DNA of 45,031 nt from Bacteroidota bacterium (GTDB taxonomy: Bacteria > Bacteroidota > Bacteroidia > SXHM01). How positions within the stretch are numbered: the first letter of the stretch is position 1; each line of letters starts with the position of its first letter. The stretch spans positions 1 through 45,031 of the forward strand of contig CANJWH010000022.1 of the NCBI GenBank assembly GCA_947478465.1, written 5' to 3'. The notes beneath the pieces were generated by a model that searched no databases, was not told the DNA's origin, and saw only the letters and a list, made by a program, of their open reading frames with translations. Position numbers and translations under genes: made by a program. Shown here one piece after another: positions 16,606 through 24,483 of the stretch.

Positions 16606-17520
16606 ATGAGTTATTCAGAAAATTATTGGAGCGCCTTTACTCCTTTTACAGAAGATGAAATGTGGGGATGTGAAATTACAGATTCAGATACTGGAATTGT
16701 TGGATCAACAAATAGGTGGCGTTCAAGTAAATCTAAAGCATATGATGATGCTTGGAATGATTTACAATCAAAATTGAGCAATTATGCACCATCATATAAT
16801 GAAGGTTCATCGAATTATTCAGATAGTCAGTCATCGAAATCATCAGAAAATATAAATTATGGTGATACAATCGGTGGTAGTTATGATGGTGGTTACAGTG
16901 GAGGAGGAAGTTATAATGGCGGTGGAAGTTACACTACAGATTCTAATGATTGGGAAGAAATCATAGGAAAAGGATTTGCATTAATTTTAATTTTAGGGGT
17001 AATATCCTGTATTTTTAGCGTTTTTAAAGAATGTAATTCTCCCAAAAGGAATTATAAGTCATATCAATCAGAATCTAATAATCAATCTAATGAATCTAAT
17101 GTTGATAATCGCATGCACAACCCTCTTGGTTCATCAAACAATAATATTAAGCCTACTATTGTCGAAGAGTATTCGGCTCCTGAGAAGCCTTTAATTGCTC
17201 CAGATCCTGAGAAAAATAATATTGATAAAGCACCAGACTATGAATCTCAAAGTGCTGAATATAATGATCCTCAAAGTACAAACGTGGAACCCGGATCATA
17301 TAATTCCGGAGGATATAATACTACTACTGGGAATAATTACTACCACAGTAATGAAGGAAATACTACAACTGGGAATAATAATTATCAAAATCCCGAAACA
17401 CCTCAGCAACAAAATTCAAAGGTGATTGTTAGAGGCTCTGATGGTTATTTTTATTATGCTATAAGGGGAATAGATGGTCGAGTTTATTATGAAAAAACAT
17501 CAGATAAATTGAAATATTAA
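16606..17520 (+). CDS. Low-complexity single-pass membrane protein
   Basis: A 304-residue protein with a short folded N terminus (about 1-60, with WGCEITDSDTGIVG and a WNDLQSKL helix), a Ser/Gly/Tyr-rich stretch (GGSYDGGYSGGGSY), one membrane segment at about 123-141 (GFALILILGVISCIFSVF), then a long Asn/Ser/Pro-rich region and a small C-terminal beta element (VIVRGSDGYFYYAIRGIDG). No signal peptide. A weak ribosome binding site (AAGGATA) lies upstream. Same strand as the preceding secreted protein and probably the second half of one cargo cassette. Family not recognised. Confidence 0.7.
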   Translation: MSYSENYWSAFTPFTEDEMWGCEITDSDTGIVGSTNRWRSSKSKAYDDAWNDLQSKLSNYAPSYNEGSSNYSDSQSSKSSENINYGDTIGGSYDGGYSGGGSYNGGGSYTTDSNDWEEIIGKGFALILILGVISCIFSVFKECNSPKRNYKSYQSESNNQSNESNVDNRMHNPLGSSNNNIKPTIVEEYSAPEKPLIAPDPEKNNIDKAPDYESQSAEYNDPQSTNVEPGSYNSGGYNTTTGNNYYHSNEGNTTTGNNNYQNPETPQQQNSKVIVRGSDGYFYYAIRGIDGRVYYEKTSDKLKY

Positions 17521-17590
17521 AATGAAAAAAGTGTACTTATTTTAATGTGATTGGGGTGCTGTCGCTGATTACTTGACAGTGATTCTATAT

Positions 17591-17602
17591 CCGGCCTCCG
17601 GC
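17591..17602 (+). repeat. CCGGCCTCCGGC motif, copy A
   Basis: The G+C-rich motif CCGGCCTCCGGC stands here and again at 17898-17909, each about 40 bases ahead of a copy of the ATPase 3'-end repeat. Bases on both sides also align (CGCT..., CTTG.A.GTGA upstream), so about 85 bases before each repeat are related. It may be an old transposon end or a recombination site. Confidence 0.6.
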
Positions 17603-17631
17603 TATAGAAGGTAGAGTATTTTTTCTGATTG

Positions 17632-17728
17632 TGAAAGCATTTACGACAGGATTTGGTAATTCATGTTCATAAAAGCCCCGATGGTGATTAGAAAAAAATT
17701 ATGCTCGTGCGTAGTAGAATCGATTTAC
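17632..17728 (+). pseudogene. Copy 2 of the ATPase 3' end, decayed
   Basis: From GAAAGCATTTACGACAGG to about CGATTTA this matches the ATPase gene near 15177-15275 (TTTGGTAATTCATGTTCATAAAAGCCC is shared with few changes, then GGTGATTAG introduces a stop). Small insertions and stops break the frame and the end of the gene is missing. It is the most degraded of the three copies. Confidence 0.8.
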
Positions 17729-17746
17729 TATAAACCTGAGTTCGGG

Positions 17747-17880
17747 TTAAGCAGCAAGGAATAATTGCTTTTTAAATGCTTGAATAAGCTTAGGGTTGGT
17801 TTCTTCAATATCCCTTTTAATTGAGGGCTTTTTAGGGAAAAAAGAATAAGCAGCAATAGCCCCCGCTCTCGCTTGCATCT
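17747..17880 (-). pseudogene. Possible transposase C-terminal remnant
   Basis: On the minus strand an open frame ends ...AYSFFPKKPSIKRDIEET and then KLIQAFKKQLFLAA before a TAA at 17747-17749. Directly after it comes CCCGAACTCAGGTT, which looks like an insertion-sequence terminal repeat. The peptide ending resembles the last residues of some Bacteroidota transposases (IS982-like is my best guess), but only about 45 residues remain and the family is not certain. It sits between repeat copies 2 and 3. Confidence 0.35.
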
Positions 17881-17897
17881 TGCAAGTGACTTTCAAT

Positions 17898-17909
17898 CCG
17901 GCCTCCGGC
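17898..17909 (+). repeat. CCGGCCTCCGGC motif, copy B
   Basis: Second occurrence of the motif at 17591, again about 40 bases upstream of an ATPase 3'-end copy. Together the two define a recurring boundary structure in this cargo region. Confidence 0.6.
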
Positions 17910-17942
17910 CAAAGCAGATAGATAGCCTTTTCTATTTGTTAT

Positions 17943-18083
17943 AGCAGTAACGACAGTGATTTTGTAATCCATGTTCATAAAAGCCCGGATGGGGATTATA
18001 AAAAGAACTATGCTCAGGCTGAAAAGAATAGATTTGCTGGAACGGACATACGATATAATATTTTTACGGGGAAGCTTATATAA
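17943..18083 (+). pseudogene. Copy 3 of the ATPase 3' end, well preserved
   Basis: 141 bases that align without gaps to 15181-15320 at about 84% identity by hand count. Most differences fall in third codon positions, and the encoded peptide (HVHKSPDGDYKKNYAQAEKN and on to FTGKLI) is almost unchanged, including the stop codon. Similarity continues about 45 bases beyond the stop. The silent pattern means this piece diverged while still part of a working gene, so it came from a related element and is not a fresh tandem duplication. No start or upstream part of the gene is present. Confidence 0.88.
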
Positions 18084-18269
18084 ATTATAGTAATTTTAGA
18101 ACGGTAAGTTTTTGTTAATGTTTCATTTTATCAATTAACTGATATGTTATGTATCACCTCAGCATCCATAGTCAACCTCCGAATTCAAGAATAACATCAA
18201 AATAAATTTTGTTCACAATCAAAAATTTTCAATAAATAACGAATAGAATTGAAGCACCAAATTAAGTAA

Positions 18270-18935
18270 ATGGAAATTTCGGCTCTAACATTGAAATTGA
18301 TTCTGCTTCTGACTCCAGGAGCATTGGCGGCCATTATTCATAAAAGATTGACTATTCAACATAAGAAGCAGTCTGATTTTATGTTTGTTATTATGGCAAT
18401 AATGAATGGGATTTTTGCATACCTGATACTACAGATATTAAGTATAGTCAAGGTATTCACTCATAATATCTTTAATTGTTGCAATAAAAAAGAGTATTAT
18501 GCTATAGAGACATTTAAAAATATTTCAACAAATAATGCAATTCCATATTCCGATATAATTTTAGCAAGTATTATTAGTGTCCTTTTAGGAATATTAATTA
18601 CTAAGCTGGAAAATGACAAAACCCTTTTTATTATAGCTAGAAAACTCAAAGTTTCAAATAAGTATGGTGATGAAAACTTGTATTCTCATTATTTAAATTC
18701 CCCTAAAGTTGGCTGGGTGTATGTTAGGGATATAGGTAACTCTATTACCTACTTTGGATTTATACATTCTTTTTCAGAAAATAATAAATTTAAGGAAATT
18801 GTTCTTGAAGAGGTTACTGTTTATAATTATCCTAATAGTGAGAAACTATATGATGTTGAAAGTATTTATCTTTGTTTCTCTAAAGACAATATAATTATAG
18901 AGTCAGCAAAACTTAAAGAAAATGGAAAAAAATAA
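18270..18935 (+). CDS. DUF6338-like membrane protein
   Basis: A 221-residue protein with an N-terminal membrane segment carrying LILLLTPGALAAIIHKRLT, a second hydrophobic stretch (FMFVIMAIMNGIFAYLILQIL), a third near IILASIISVLLGILI, and a cytoplasmic C terminus with GWVYVRDIGNSITYFGFIHSF and EIVLEEVTVYNYP. The PG motif in the first segment and the WVYVR...G...E..LEEV pattern match DUF6338 proteins as I remember them. Its last 14 bases overlap the small downstream gene, so the two form an operon. DUF6338 function is not known to me; a place among defence cargo is inferred. Confidence 0.75.
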   Translation: MEISALTLKLILLLTPGALAAIIHKRLTIQHKKQSDFMFVIMAIMNGIFAYLILQILSIVKVFTHNIFNCCNKKEYYAIETFKNISTNNAIPYSDIILASIISVLLGILITKLENDKTLFIIARKLKVSNKYGDENLYSHYLNSPKVGWVYVRDIGNSITYFGFIHSFSENNKFKEIVLEEVTVYNYPNSEKLYDVESIYLCFSKDNIIIESAKLKENGKK

Positions 18936-19059
18936 ATCACGTAAAGAAACGAAAATACTTGCAGAAGGAATTGTAAAGTTAAGTCAGGAAAAACCCAAGC
19001 CTGATATAGATAAGACTATGGTTTTACAGCCACCAGCAGCAAAGCCAGAAAAAGAATAG
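18922..19059 (+). CDS. Small partner protein (45 aa)
   Basis: A 45-residue, Lys/Glu/Pro-rich reading frame that starts inside the end of the DUF6338-like gene (14-base overlap) and ends where the attC-like repeat begins. The sequence (KILAEGIVKLSQEKPKPDID, then VLQPPAAKPEKE) has a short amphipathic helix and a proline-rich tail, without membrane segment. Overlap with the upstream gene suggests translational coupling and a shared role. Confidence 0.6.
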   Translation: MEKNKSRKETKILAEGIVKLSQEKPKPDIDKTMVLQPPAAKPEKE

Positions 19060-19203
19060 GGCGTATGCAAGACAAGGGTTTTGCGTCATTGCTATTTTGT
19101 AGCTTGTGAAAGTGTGTTCTTCCAAATACTTTTTTTTCTGTTTTAAAGCTCTGTGTATTCGAATCTGCGGCGAACGCCAAGCTCCAAGTGCTAGCAAGAA
19201 TAC
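19058..19203 (+). repeat. attC-like cassette repeat, copy 1
   Basis: This stretch aligns with 20914-21043: TTGCGTCATTGCTA against TGAGCGTCTTTGCTA, GAAAGTGTGTTCTTCCAA against GAAAGTGTATTCTTCCAA, and the right ends GCTAGCAAGAATA against GTTAGTAAGAATTA. In both cases a gene ATG follows within a few bases and a gene stop lies just before. The arrangement is that of integron-type gene cassettes, whose attC sites are structured repeats of about 60-150 bases, with diverged interior and conserved ends. Confidence 0.65.
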
Positions 19204-19205
19204 AA

Positions 19206-20903
19206 ATGAAACTCTTCAATATAAAGCATCTTTCAATTTATAAAGGGACAAAGACACCTGAAAAAAAATATCGGAGTGATCTATCTAAATTATTGATAGA
19301 TAAGTTTGGACAAGGGCCTTATTCCGAGCAAGATAAAGTACGTGAAGCACTAAGTTTTTCATACCAATATTTTTGTGACAATTTTTTAGAACTCTGTCAT
19401 AATGAGAATTCGGTTCGCTTTTATCAATTTGTTTTATCCCAACATGAACAGACAATTGAAGCTGCATTTTTTGCAGAAACACACCATTATCCAGAAGGAA
19501 TTGACGAGGAATATATAGCCATTTATAGACGAATTCTAAAATGGATATTAGAACAAGCATGCGATATAAAACTACACAACCAAGAATATACTGACGCGTC
19601 TTTCCAAGACCGAGCAATTGAATTGCTTAACGAATTAGTGTTTTTAGGGAAAATGATGTTTACTTGTGCTAATCTCTATTCTGAGCAAGATATGATTGAA
19701 GATGTCGTTGAAATTATATTTGAAAGTGGACTTTATATAATACAGCATAAACACCACTATGATTATGTAATCAAGGACATTCAGAATTCATATGGTATTC
19801 ACTCAATGAAACATGTTGTCGAGTCAAATCCAGTGGAAAATTTACAGGAAGCTATTAAACATTGCTTCGGCATAAATTATGCATTTCTAACAACTGTAAT
19901 TCAGGAAATTCATAAAATAAATAAGGATAAAGGTGGGCAATATTGCGGTTTTGGTTGGGAAAGCTTGCCAATGAGTGTGAAGTCAGTTTTTAATGCTGAT
20001 GAGGAACAAGCGAGGATTTTATATAAAGGACTTACGTTAAATAAAGACAATAAAACTCGTCTTTTTGATTTGGTAAGTAAGCCTCAGACTATGTTTCGAT
20101 ATCTCTATCGTCCAATTTTAATTTGGAATATTGAAGGTGAGGATTTTGCTGTTGTCGCAATGAATGCATTTTCAGAGAGCATTATTCAACTGACTACAAA
20201 CGCAATTCCTTGGGGAAAAGCACCTGAAGAATGGTTACAAAATGAATGTTTCAAAAGATATGTTCATTCAAAGGAAGATGACCACGACAAATGGTTAGAT
20301 GACGAAGTTCAAAAAAGAGTTGAGGAAGGAAGTCTGCATTTTTTTAGAAACCTAACTTCGATAAATTCAAAGACTGGAACTATTAACCTCAACAAAAAAA
20401 ATGTTGGGGAAATTGATTTCATTATTATCAATCATATGAGAAAAACTATTTTCGTTGCCGACTGCAAGCATTTACAAGGAAGGTATGATATGATGACCCA
20501 AAGAAATGACTTTAGCAATTTTACAAAAGGCAAAAAACCTTACAACAAGCAAATTGAGAACAAAATTAATTGGGTAAAAGATAATATTGAAAATCTCAAT
20601 TATCATTACATTAAAGAATATGGAGCTAACAATCTAGACATAATCACTTATTCTATTGAGGGTATTTTCATAATTAATACGCCAACCTTTTACATGTTTA
20701 ACTCTGACTACAGAATATACACTGTGGACGTAGTTATAGATGTTATTAAGGGAAATTTGATTGACCCAGAAAAAACAATTTTTGTAGAGGAAGGAACCCG
20801 AACCCTAACATATAAAATAAAATATCCATATTTCAAAAAGCCAGAATATGTGTTAGTAGATTACCTAGACACTAAAGTTGGATCAATAGAAAAAGGTGCA
20901 TAA
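19206..20903 (+). CDS. PD-(D/E)XK nuclease-like protein in a cassette
   Basis: A 565-residue protein. The N-terminal 380 residues are mainly helical and unrecognised. The C-terminal part carries a restriction-endonuclease-like core: GEIDFIIINH with Asp404, then IFVADCKHL with Asp419-Cys-Lys421, which is the D...(D/E)xK arrangement. The start at 19206 is preferred over 19188 because the repeat that precedes the gene runs to 19203 and the second cassette's gene likewise begins right after its repeat. No signal peptide or membrane segment. Probably a defence nuclease acting on foreign nucleic acid; substrate unknown. Confidence 0.78.
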   Translation: MKLFNIKHLSIYKGTKTPEKKYRSDLSKLLIDKFGQGPYSEQDKVREALSFSYQYFCDNFLELCHNENSVRFYQFVLSQHEQTIEAAFFAETHHYPEGIDEEYIAIYRRILKWILEQACDIKLHNQEYTDASFQDRAIELLNELVFLGKMMFTCANLYSEQDMIEDVVEIIFESGLYIIQHKHHYDYVIKDIQNSYGIHSMKHVVESNPVENLQEAIKHCFGINYAFLTTVIQEIHKINKDKGGQYCGFGWESLPMSVKSVFNADEEQARILYKGLTLNKDNKTRLFDLVSKPQTMFRYLYRPILIWNIEGEDFAVVAMNAFSESIIQLTTNAIPWGKAPEEWLQNECFKRYVHSKEDDHDKWLDDEVQKRVEEGSLHFFRNLTSINSKTGTINLNKKNVGEIDFIIINHMRKTIFVADCKHLQGRYDMMTQRNDFSNFTKGKKPYNKQIENKINWVKDNIENLNYHYIKEYGANNLDIITYSIEGIFIINTPTFYMFNSDYRIYTVDVVIDVIKGNLIDPEKTIFVEEGTRTLTYKIKYPYFKKPEYVLVDYLDTKVGSIEKGA

Positions 20904-20913
20904 TAGCTATCTG

Positions 20914-21043
20914 GTGCTAACATTGGCTTGAGCGTCTTTGCTACTTATATTTTGGGAAAGTGTATTCTTCCAACTACTTTTGTTCTGGATAGAAAGTTGG
21001 TAGGCTCTGAATCCAACGACCTACTTATCTTTAACCGTTAGTA
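20914..21043 (+). repeat. attC-like cassette repeat, copy 2
   Basis: The ends are GTGCTAAC (20914-20921) and GTTAGT (21037-21042), i.e. the CTAAC...GTTAG inverted ends of attC sites. The interior includes CCAACT...AGTTGG, able to fold. It closes the nuclease cassette and stands immediately before the ATG at 21052. Confidence 0.7.
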
Positions 21044-21051
21044 AGAATTAA

Positions 21052-21600
21052 ATGAAACCACCAACATTTTACCATAAATTTTACAACTTGGAAAACTACA
21101 TTTTAAAGGAGGTTCGTGAAAAATTTAACAATGTTGGGTATTTGTCAGCATTTGACTTTTTCTGTATTATAATTTGGAAAGCTAATCGAGCCAAAACTAA
21201 AATTGCTGAAAGACTTTTAAGTTACAATTCAGACTTAGAACAAAGTGTTCAGGGTTTAACGAGCAAAATATTTTCGGCAATTAGCGACAAGGATAAGCTT
21301 CGAGTTCTTATTGATGAATACAAATTTCGCCTTCCAATGGCTTCAGCAATTTTATCACTTCTTTATCCAGACAACTTTACCATTTATGATGTTAGGGTTT
21401 GTGAAACTTTGACAGATTACAAAGGGCTTGATGGCGTTTCTAACTTTGAAAAATTATGGTTGGGATACTCAGACTATATCAAAAGTGTTAGAAGTTATGA
21501 ACCTCAAGATATTTCACTTCGAGACAAAGACAGATTTCTTTGGGGGAAATCGTTTCATGAGCAATTAAATTCTGACATAAAAAGCAACTTTAAAAAATAG
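21052..21600 (+). CDS. HhH-glycosylase-like protein
   Basis: A 182-residue, mainly helical protein. The segment FRLPMASAILSLLYPDNFTIYDVRVCETL resembles the helix-hairpin-helix region of OGG/HhH-GPD-type DNA glycosylases, in which LP.ASA.L....P..F.I.D.RV... precedes the catalytic Asp; here Asp in TIYDVRV is in the expected place. No iron-sulphur cysteines are present. Its start lies directly after an attC-like repeat and its stop is two bases before the next gene. Whether it is an active glycosylase or only shares the fold cannot be told from sequence. Confidence 0.65.
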   Translation: MKPPTFYHKFYNLENYILKEVREKFNNVGYLSAFDFFCIIIWKANRAKTKIAERLLSYNSDLEQSVQGLTSKIFSAISDKDKLRVLIDEYKFRLPMASAILSLLYPDNFTIYDVRVCETLTDYKGLDGVSNFEKLWLGYSDYIKSVRSYEPQDISLRDKDRFLWGKSFHEQLNSDIKSNFKK

Positions 21601-21602
21601 AT

Positions 21603-21902
21603 ATGCAGAACGAAGACAATTATTACGAATCACGTTTAGACCAAATATTTGGCAAAGGTTCTTTATGGAAGCATAGAACATTGAGGACCTTACTTGATCC
21701 TTTATCATCTGAGTGGAATTCGACCGATTATTCTAAAAAAATTGAAATTATGGAAAGGATTTTGGCTGCTGGTGAGAACCTTGAAGATTTAATCTTCGAA
21801 TACAAAGACAGATATGACCAGCAAAACCGTCAAGACATCTCATCAAGTGTTGAAAGTGCCTTGGCTAAATTGATAGAATTCCAATTGAAAAAGAAAGAAT
21901 GA
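21603..21902 (+). CDS. Small helical partner protein (99 aa)
   Basis: A 99-residue charged, helical protein (IEIMERILAAGENLEDLIFE, SSSVESALAKLIEFQLKKKE) that begins two bases after the glycosylase-like gene. No family recognised, no membrane segment. The pair is likely co-expressed as one cassette. Confidence 0.65.
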   Translation: MQNEDNYYESRLDQIFGKGSLWKHRTLRTLLDPLSSEWNSTDYSKKIEIMERILAAGENLEDLIFEYKDRYDQQNRQDISSSVESALAKLIEFQLKKKE

Positions 21903-22041
21903 TCGTAATAGGAAATACCATTATAGCTCATCTCGTTTCTCTAGAAATTTTTGTATTAGTTGCACCTTTGTTTTCGCTTGATAACGTTATTGAAGAAGCT
22001 TACAAAAGTTAATCTTTCATTTTTAAATTGAAATAACAAAC

Positions 22042-22485
22042 CTACCTTGCATCAAGGTATAAATTATTTTTAGGCCAGAATTTTTTATAAAGATACCAGT
22101 GAGCTGCAACCGCCAAAGCTTTCCAAGCATCTAGTAAATTATCCATGCGGACTGCCTCGAAAAAACGATGCGAGTGGCTTGTATTTTTCAGACCTTCATT
22201 TACAATATTTCCGTTCCATGCACGCTGAAATCCCATCCAACATTCAAATAGCTCACCCCAGGAATTATGATAAGGAAAATCTTTGCCAACAAATAATACC
22301 ATTTCATCATTAATTGCATCAATGGGAGCGCTTTTAAATTCAATGGTAATGCAATATCCTTCCGGGTATTTATCCGGCCAATCATTACGGTAGTATAAAC
22401 CTCTGAAACGGGCTAACATAATGTTTCCCTTAATTATTTTTTCTTCTGGTATTTTACCTTTGTTATTCTCCGTAACAACACTCAT
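22042..22485 (-). CDS. Hypothetical protein (147 aa)
   Basis: A 147-residue protein rich in Trp and Tyr (GELFECWMGFQRAWNGN, WKALAVAAHWYLYKKFW) with no membrane segment. A TATATTTG box at 22490-22497 on the minus strand would place the transcript start almost at the ATG, so translation may instead begin at the internal Met near 22419 (MLARFRGLYYR). It is alone on this strand between cargo genes, divergent from the next gene. Family not recognised. Confidence 0.65.
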   Translation of the reverse strand: MSVVTENNKGKIPEEKIIKGNIMLARFRGLYYRNDWPDKYPEGYCITIEFKSAPIDAINDEMVLFVGKDFPYHNSWGELFECWMGFQRAWNGNIVNEGLKNTSHSHRFFEAVRMDNLLDAWKALAVAAHWYLYKKFWPKNNLYLDAR

Positions 22486-22684
22486 TTTCCAAATATAGAA
22501 CTTGATCTGATTTTTTTCTTTGCCTTTTTTGAAAAACTTTTAAAAACTCAAATAAGGATTTGCCTATAACACTTTTTGCGAGTTTTATAACTGTTTATAA
22601 TCATCTTTTAAAAATAAATGGCTGTAAATTATTCCCCTAATATTGCATCAAATCATTCAAGATTTCTACTAACAACCAACTATA

Positions 22685-23062
22685 ATGAGAACACAGATTA
22701 CAAGCAATTTAACCATTGAAGGAGAGAATGTCTGCCTTGAAAATTTAAACGCAGGAGAGCAATTGATGCAGGTATTGGACAAGTTTATTTTTATGAATGA
22801 GAACTACCCCTATCGTTCCAATTTAGGTACATTATTTAAGTGTGCTATGGAAAGTGAAACCATGGATGACAAAGGAACCAGAATAGATGTGACCAACTTT
22901 ATTGATGATATCGAGAATATTTGTTTCATGATTCATCAATTCAGAGATTTGATAAAAGGCGGTAATTTAATTCTTTTGGACGGATGCCAAAATCTGGTTG
23001 ATTCCCAAACCCAAGCTAATTTAATCCTTTCAAGTATGCCAATTTTTGCTAATAAGAATTAG
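22685..23062 (+). CDS. Hypothetical protein (125 aa)
   Basis: A 125-residue acidic, helical protein (AGEQLMQVLDKFIFMNENYP, VTNFIDDIENICFMIHQFRD). No motif or membrane segment is recognised. It shares a 199-base divergent intergenic region with the previous gene, so the two may belong to one regulated pair of the element's backbone. No function can be proposed. Confidence 0.65.
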   Translation: MRTQITSNLTIEGENVCLENLNAGEQLMQVLDKFIFMNENYPYRSNLGTLFKCAMESETMDDKGTRIDVTNFIDDIENICFMIHQFRDLIKGGNLILLDGCQNLVDSQTQANLILSSMPIFANKN

Positions 23063-23150
23063 TTAAATCCTTATCAAAAATTTTTATGAGTCAAAACAGG
23101 ATATAAGTAATTTATTTTAATACGTATATGATGTTAATTTAAAACTATGC

Positions 23151-23158
23151 TACATTTG
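23151..23158 (+). promoter_or_regulatory. Bacteroidota -7 box TACATTTG
   Basis: TACATTTG matches the TAnnTTTG -7 consensus of Bacteroidota promoters and ends 23 bases before the ATG at 23182. A clear -33 TTTG is not seen at the expected distance (TGTTAAT is there). Drives the ATPase/VWA-like pair. Confidence 0.55.
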
Positions 23159-23181
23159 AAATTAAACTTTATAGACTAAAA

Positions 23182-24483
23182 ATGAGCAAAGGAAAAATAA
23201 AAAAGCCACGTAACCCAGACCTACCAGACAACCTTTCAAAAAAACCTCTTGAAGATATTATATATCATGTTGTACAAACTTGCGAGGTAGAAATTGAAAA
23301 TACTGAGTGGGAAAACTCTGATAAAGCTATCAAAGAAAATATTATCAAGGTTGATGAGAAACTTAAAACTGAAATAAATTCTCTTGTAGACAAAATAAAA
23401 AAAATAGATAAACGACTTGGAGATAATCAAGGTAATATTTCAGAAGACTTCCAAAAACTAAAGCAAGAAATTGATAATTTAAAAGTAAGGCAACCTATTG
23501 AAGTAATTATTAAAACAGACAAAACCAAGGCTAAAGACCTTGGAGTGCAGCACAATCAGTTGCCAACCCTCATAAAAATCCTTGCGACAAAATTGAATGT
23601 TTATTTAGTAGGGCCGGCAGGTGCAGGTAAAACACATGCCGCAATTCAATGTGCTAAAGCGCTTGATGTTGCTTTTCATTTTACTGGAGCTGTTGCAAGT
23701 GAATTCAAGTTGACTGGTTTCATGGATGCTCAAGGACGAATTGTTTCAACTGAATTCAGAAAAGCATATGAAAATGGAGGATTATTTCTCTTTGACGAAA
23801 TTGATGCTAGTTACCCTCAAGCAGTTTTAGCTTTTAATGCGGCATTAGCTAACGACTACATGGACTTCCCGGACAAGCGTGTTACTAGACATGAGAATTT
23901 TTATTGTATAGCAGCAGCAAACACTTATGGACAGGGAGCCGACAGACAATATGTTGGTAGAAACCAGCTTGATGCTGCATCACTTGACCGATTTGTATTT
24001 TTAGATTGGAAGTATGATGAGAATCTTGAAAGAAATTTAGCTGGAAATGATGAATGGAGTAGTTATGTTCAGAAAGTTAGAAAAGTTATTGAAGATAATA
24101 AAATACGTCATGTAGTTAGTCCAAGGGCATCAATATTTGGAGCAAAATTATTAGCCAATGGAATTGAAAGAGAAATTGTTGAAAATACCATTCTTTGGAA
24201 AGGTATTGACACTGCAACTAAAGAAAAAATTATTGATGGGTTGAAAGACTCTGGATTCCTTACATCAAAAATTAAAGGAAAATTAAATTCTATTGCAAAA
24301 ATTGGAACTAAATTCAAAAAAGGAGATGTAATTGGTGAAATAGAATTTAGAAATAACAATTATTACAATTTAGAGATATTTAAAATTACAGCACCATGTA
24401 ATGGAATTATATATAAAAATATTGCAAATATTAATGATGAATTAATAAAGGAACAGATAATCGCAGAAATAAAATTATTGTGA
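23182..24483 (+). CDS. MoxR/CobS-like AAA+ ATPase with C-terminal lipoyl-like domain
   Basis: A 433-residue protein. Residues 1-110 are a charged coiled-coil-like region. The AAA+ domain has Walker A GPAGAGKTHAA (144-154), Walker B LFLFDEIDA (Asp205-Glu206) and sensor region FYCIAAANTYG, and resembles MoxR or cobaltochelatase CobS-type ATPases, which work with VWA proteins to remodel targets. Unusually, about residues 370-433 (SKIKGKLNSIAKIGTKFKKG, then VIGEIEF, APCNGIIYKN) look like a biotinyl/lipoyl-type barrel, without the usual MKM or DKA lysine motif. The stop TGA overlaps the GTG start of the next gene. Probably a two-gene defence or remodelling system. Confidence 0.85.
   Translation: MSKGKIKKPRNPDLPDNLSKKPLEDIIYHVVQTCEVEIENTEWENSDKAIKENIIKVDEKLKTEINSLVDKIKKIDKRLGDNQGNISEDFQKLKQEIDNLKVRQPIEVIIKTDKTKAKDLGVQHNQLPTLIKILATKLNVYLVGPAGAGKTHAAIQCAKALDVAFHFTGAVASEFKLTGFMDAQGRIVSTEFRKAYENGGLFLFDEIDASYPQAVLAFNAALANDYMDFPDKRVTRHENFYCIAAANTYGQGADRQYVGRNQLDAASLDRFVFLDWKYDENLERNLAGNDEWSSYVQKVRKVIEDNKIRHVVSPRASIFGAKLLANGIEREIVENTILWKGIDTATKEKIIDGLKDSGFLTSKIKGKLNSIAKIGTKFKKGDVIGEIEFRNNNYYNLEIFKITAPCNGIIYKNIANINDELIKEQIIAEIKLL

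Noticed and set aside
17195..17425. 76-residue frame inside the low-complexity membrane protein gene
   Set aside because: Another reading frame of the Asn/Ser-rich repeats; the 304-residue frame explains the sequence.
21899..22012. 37-residue frame starting in the stop codon of the 99-residue gene
   Set aside because: Its start MIVIGNTI is suggestive, but it is short, without a match I can support, and lies before a long non-coding gap.
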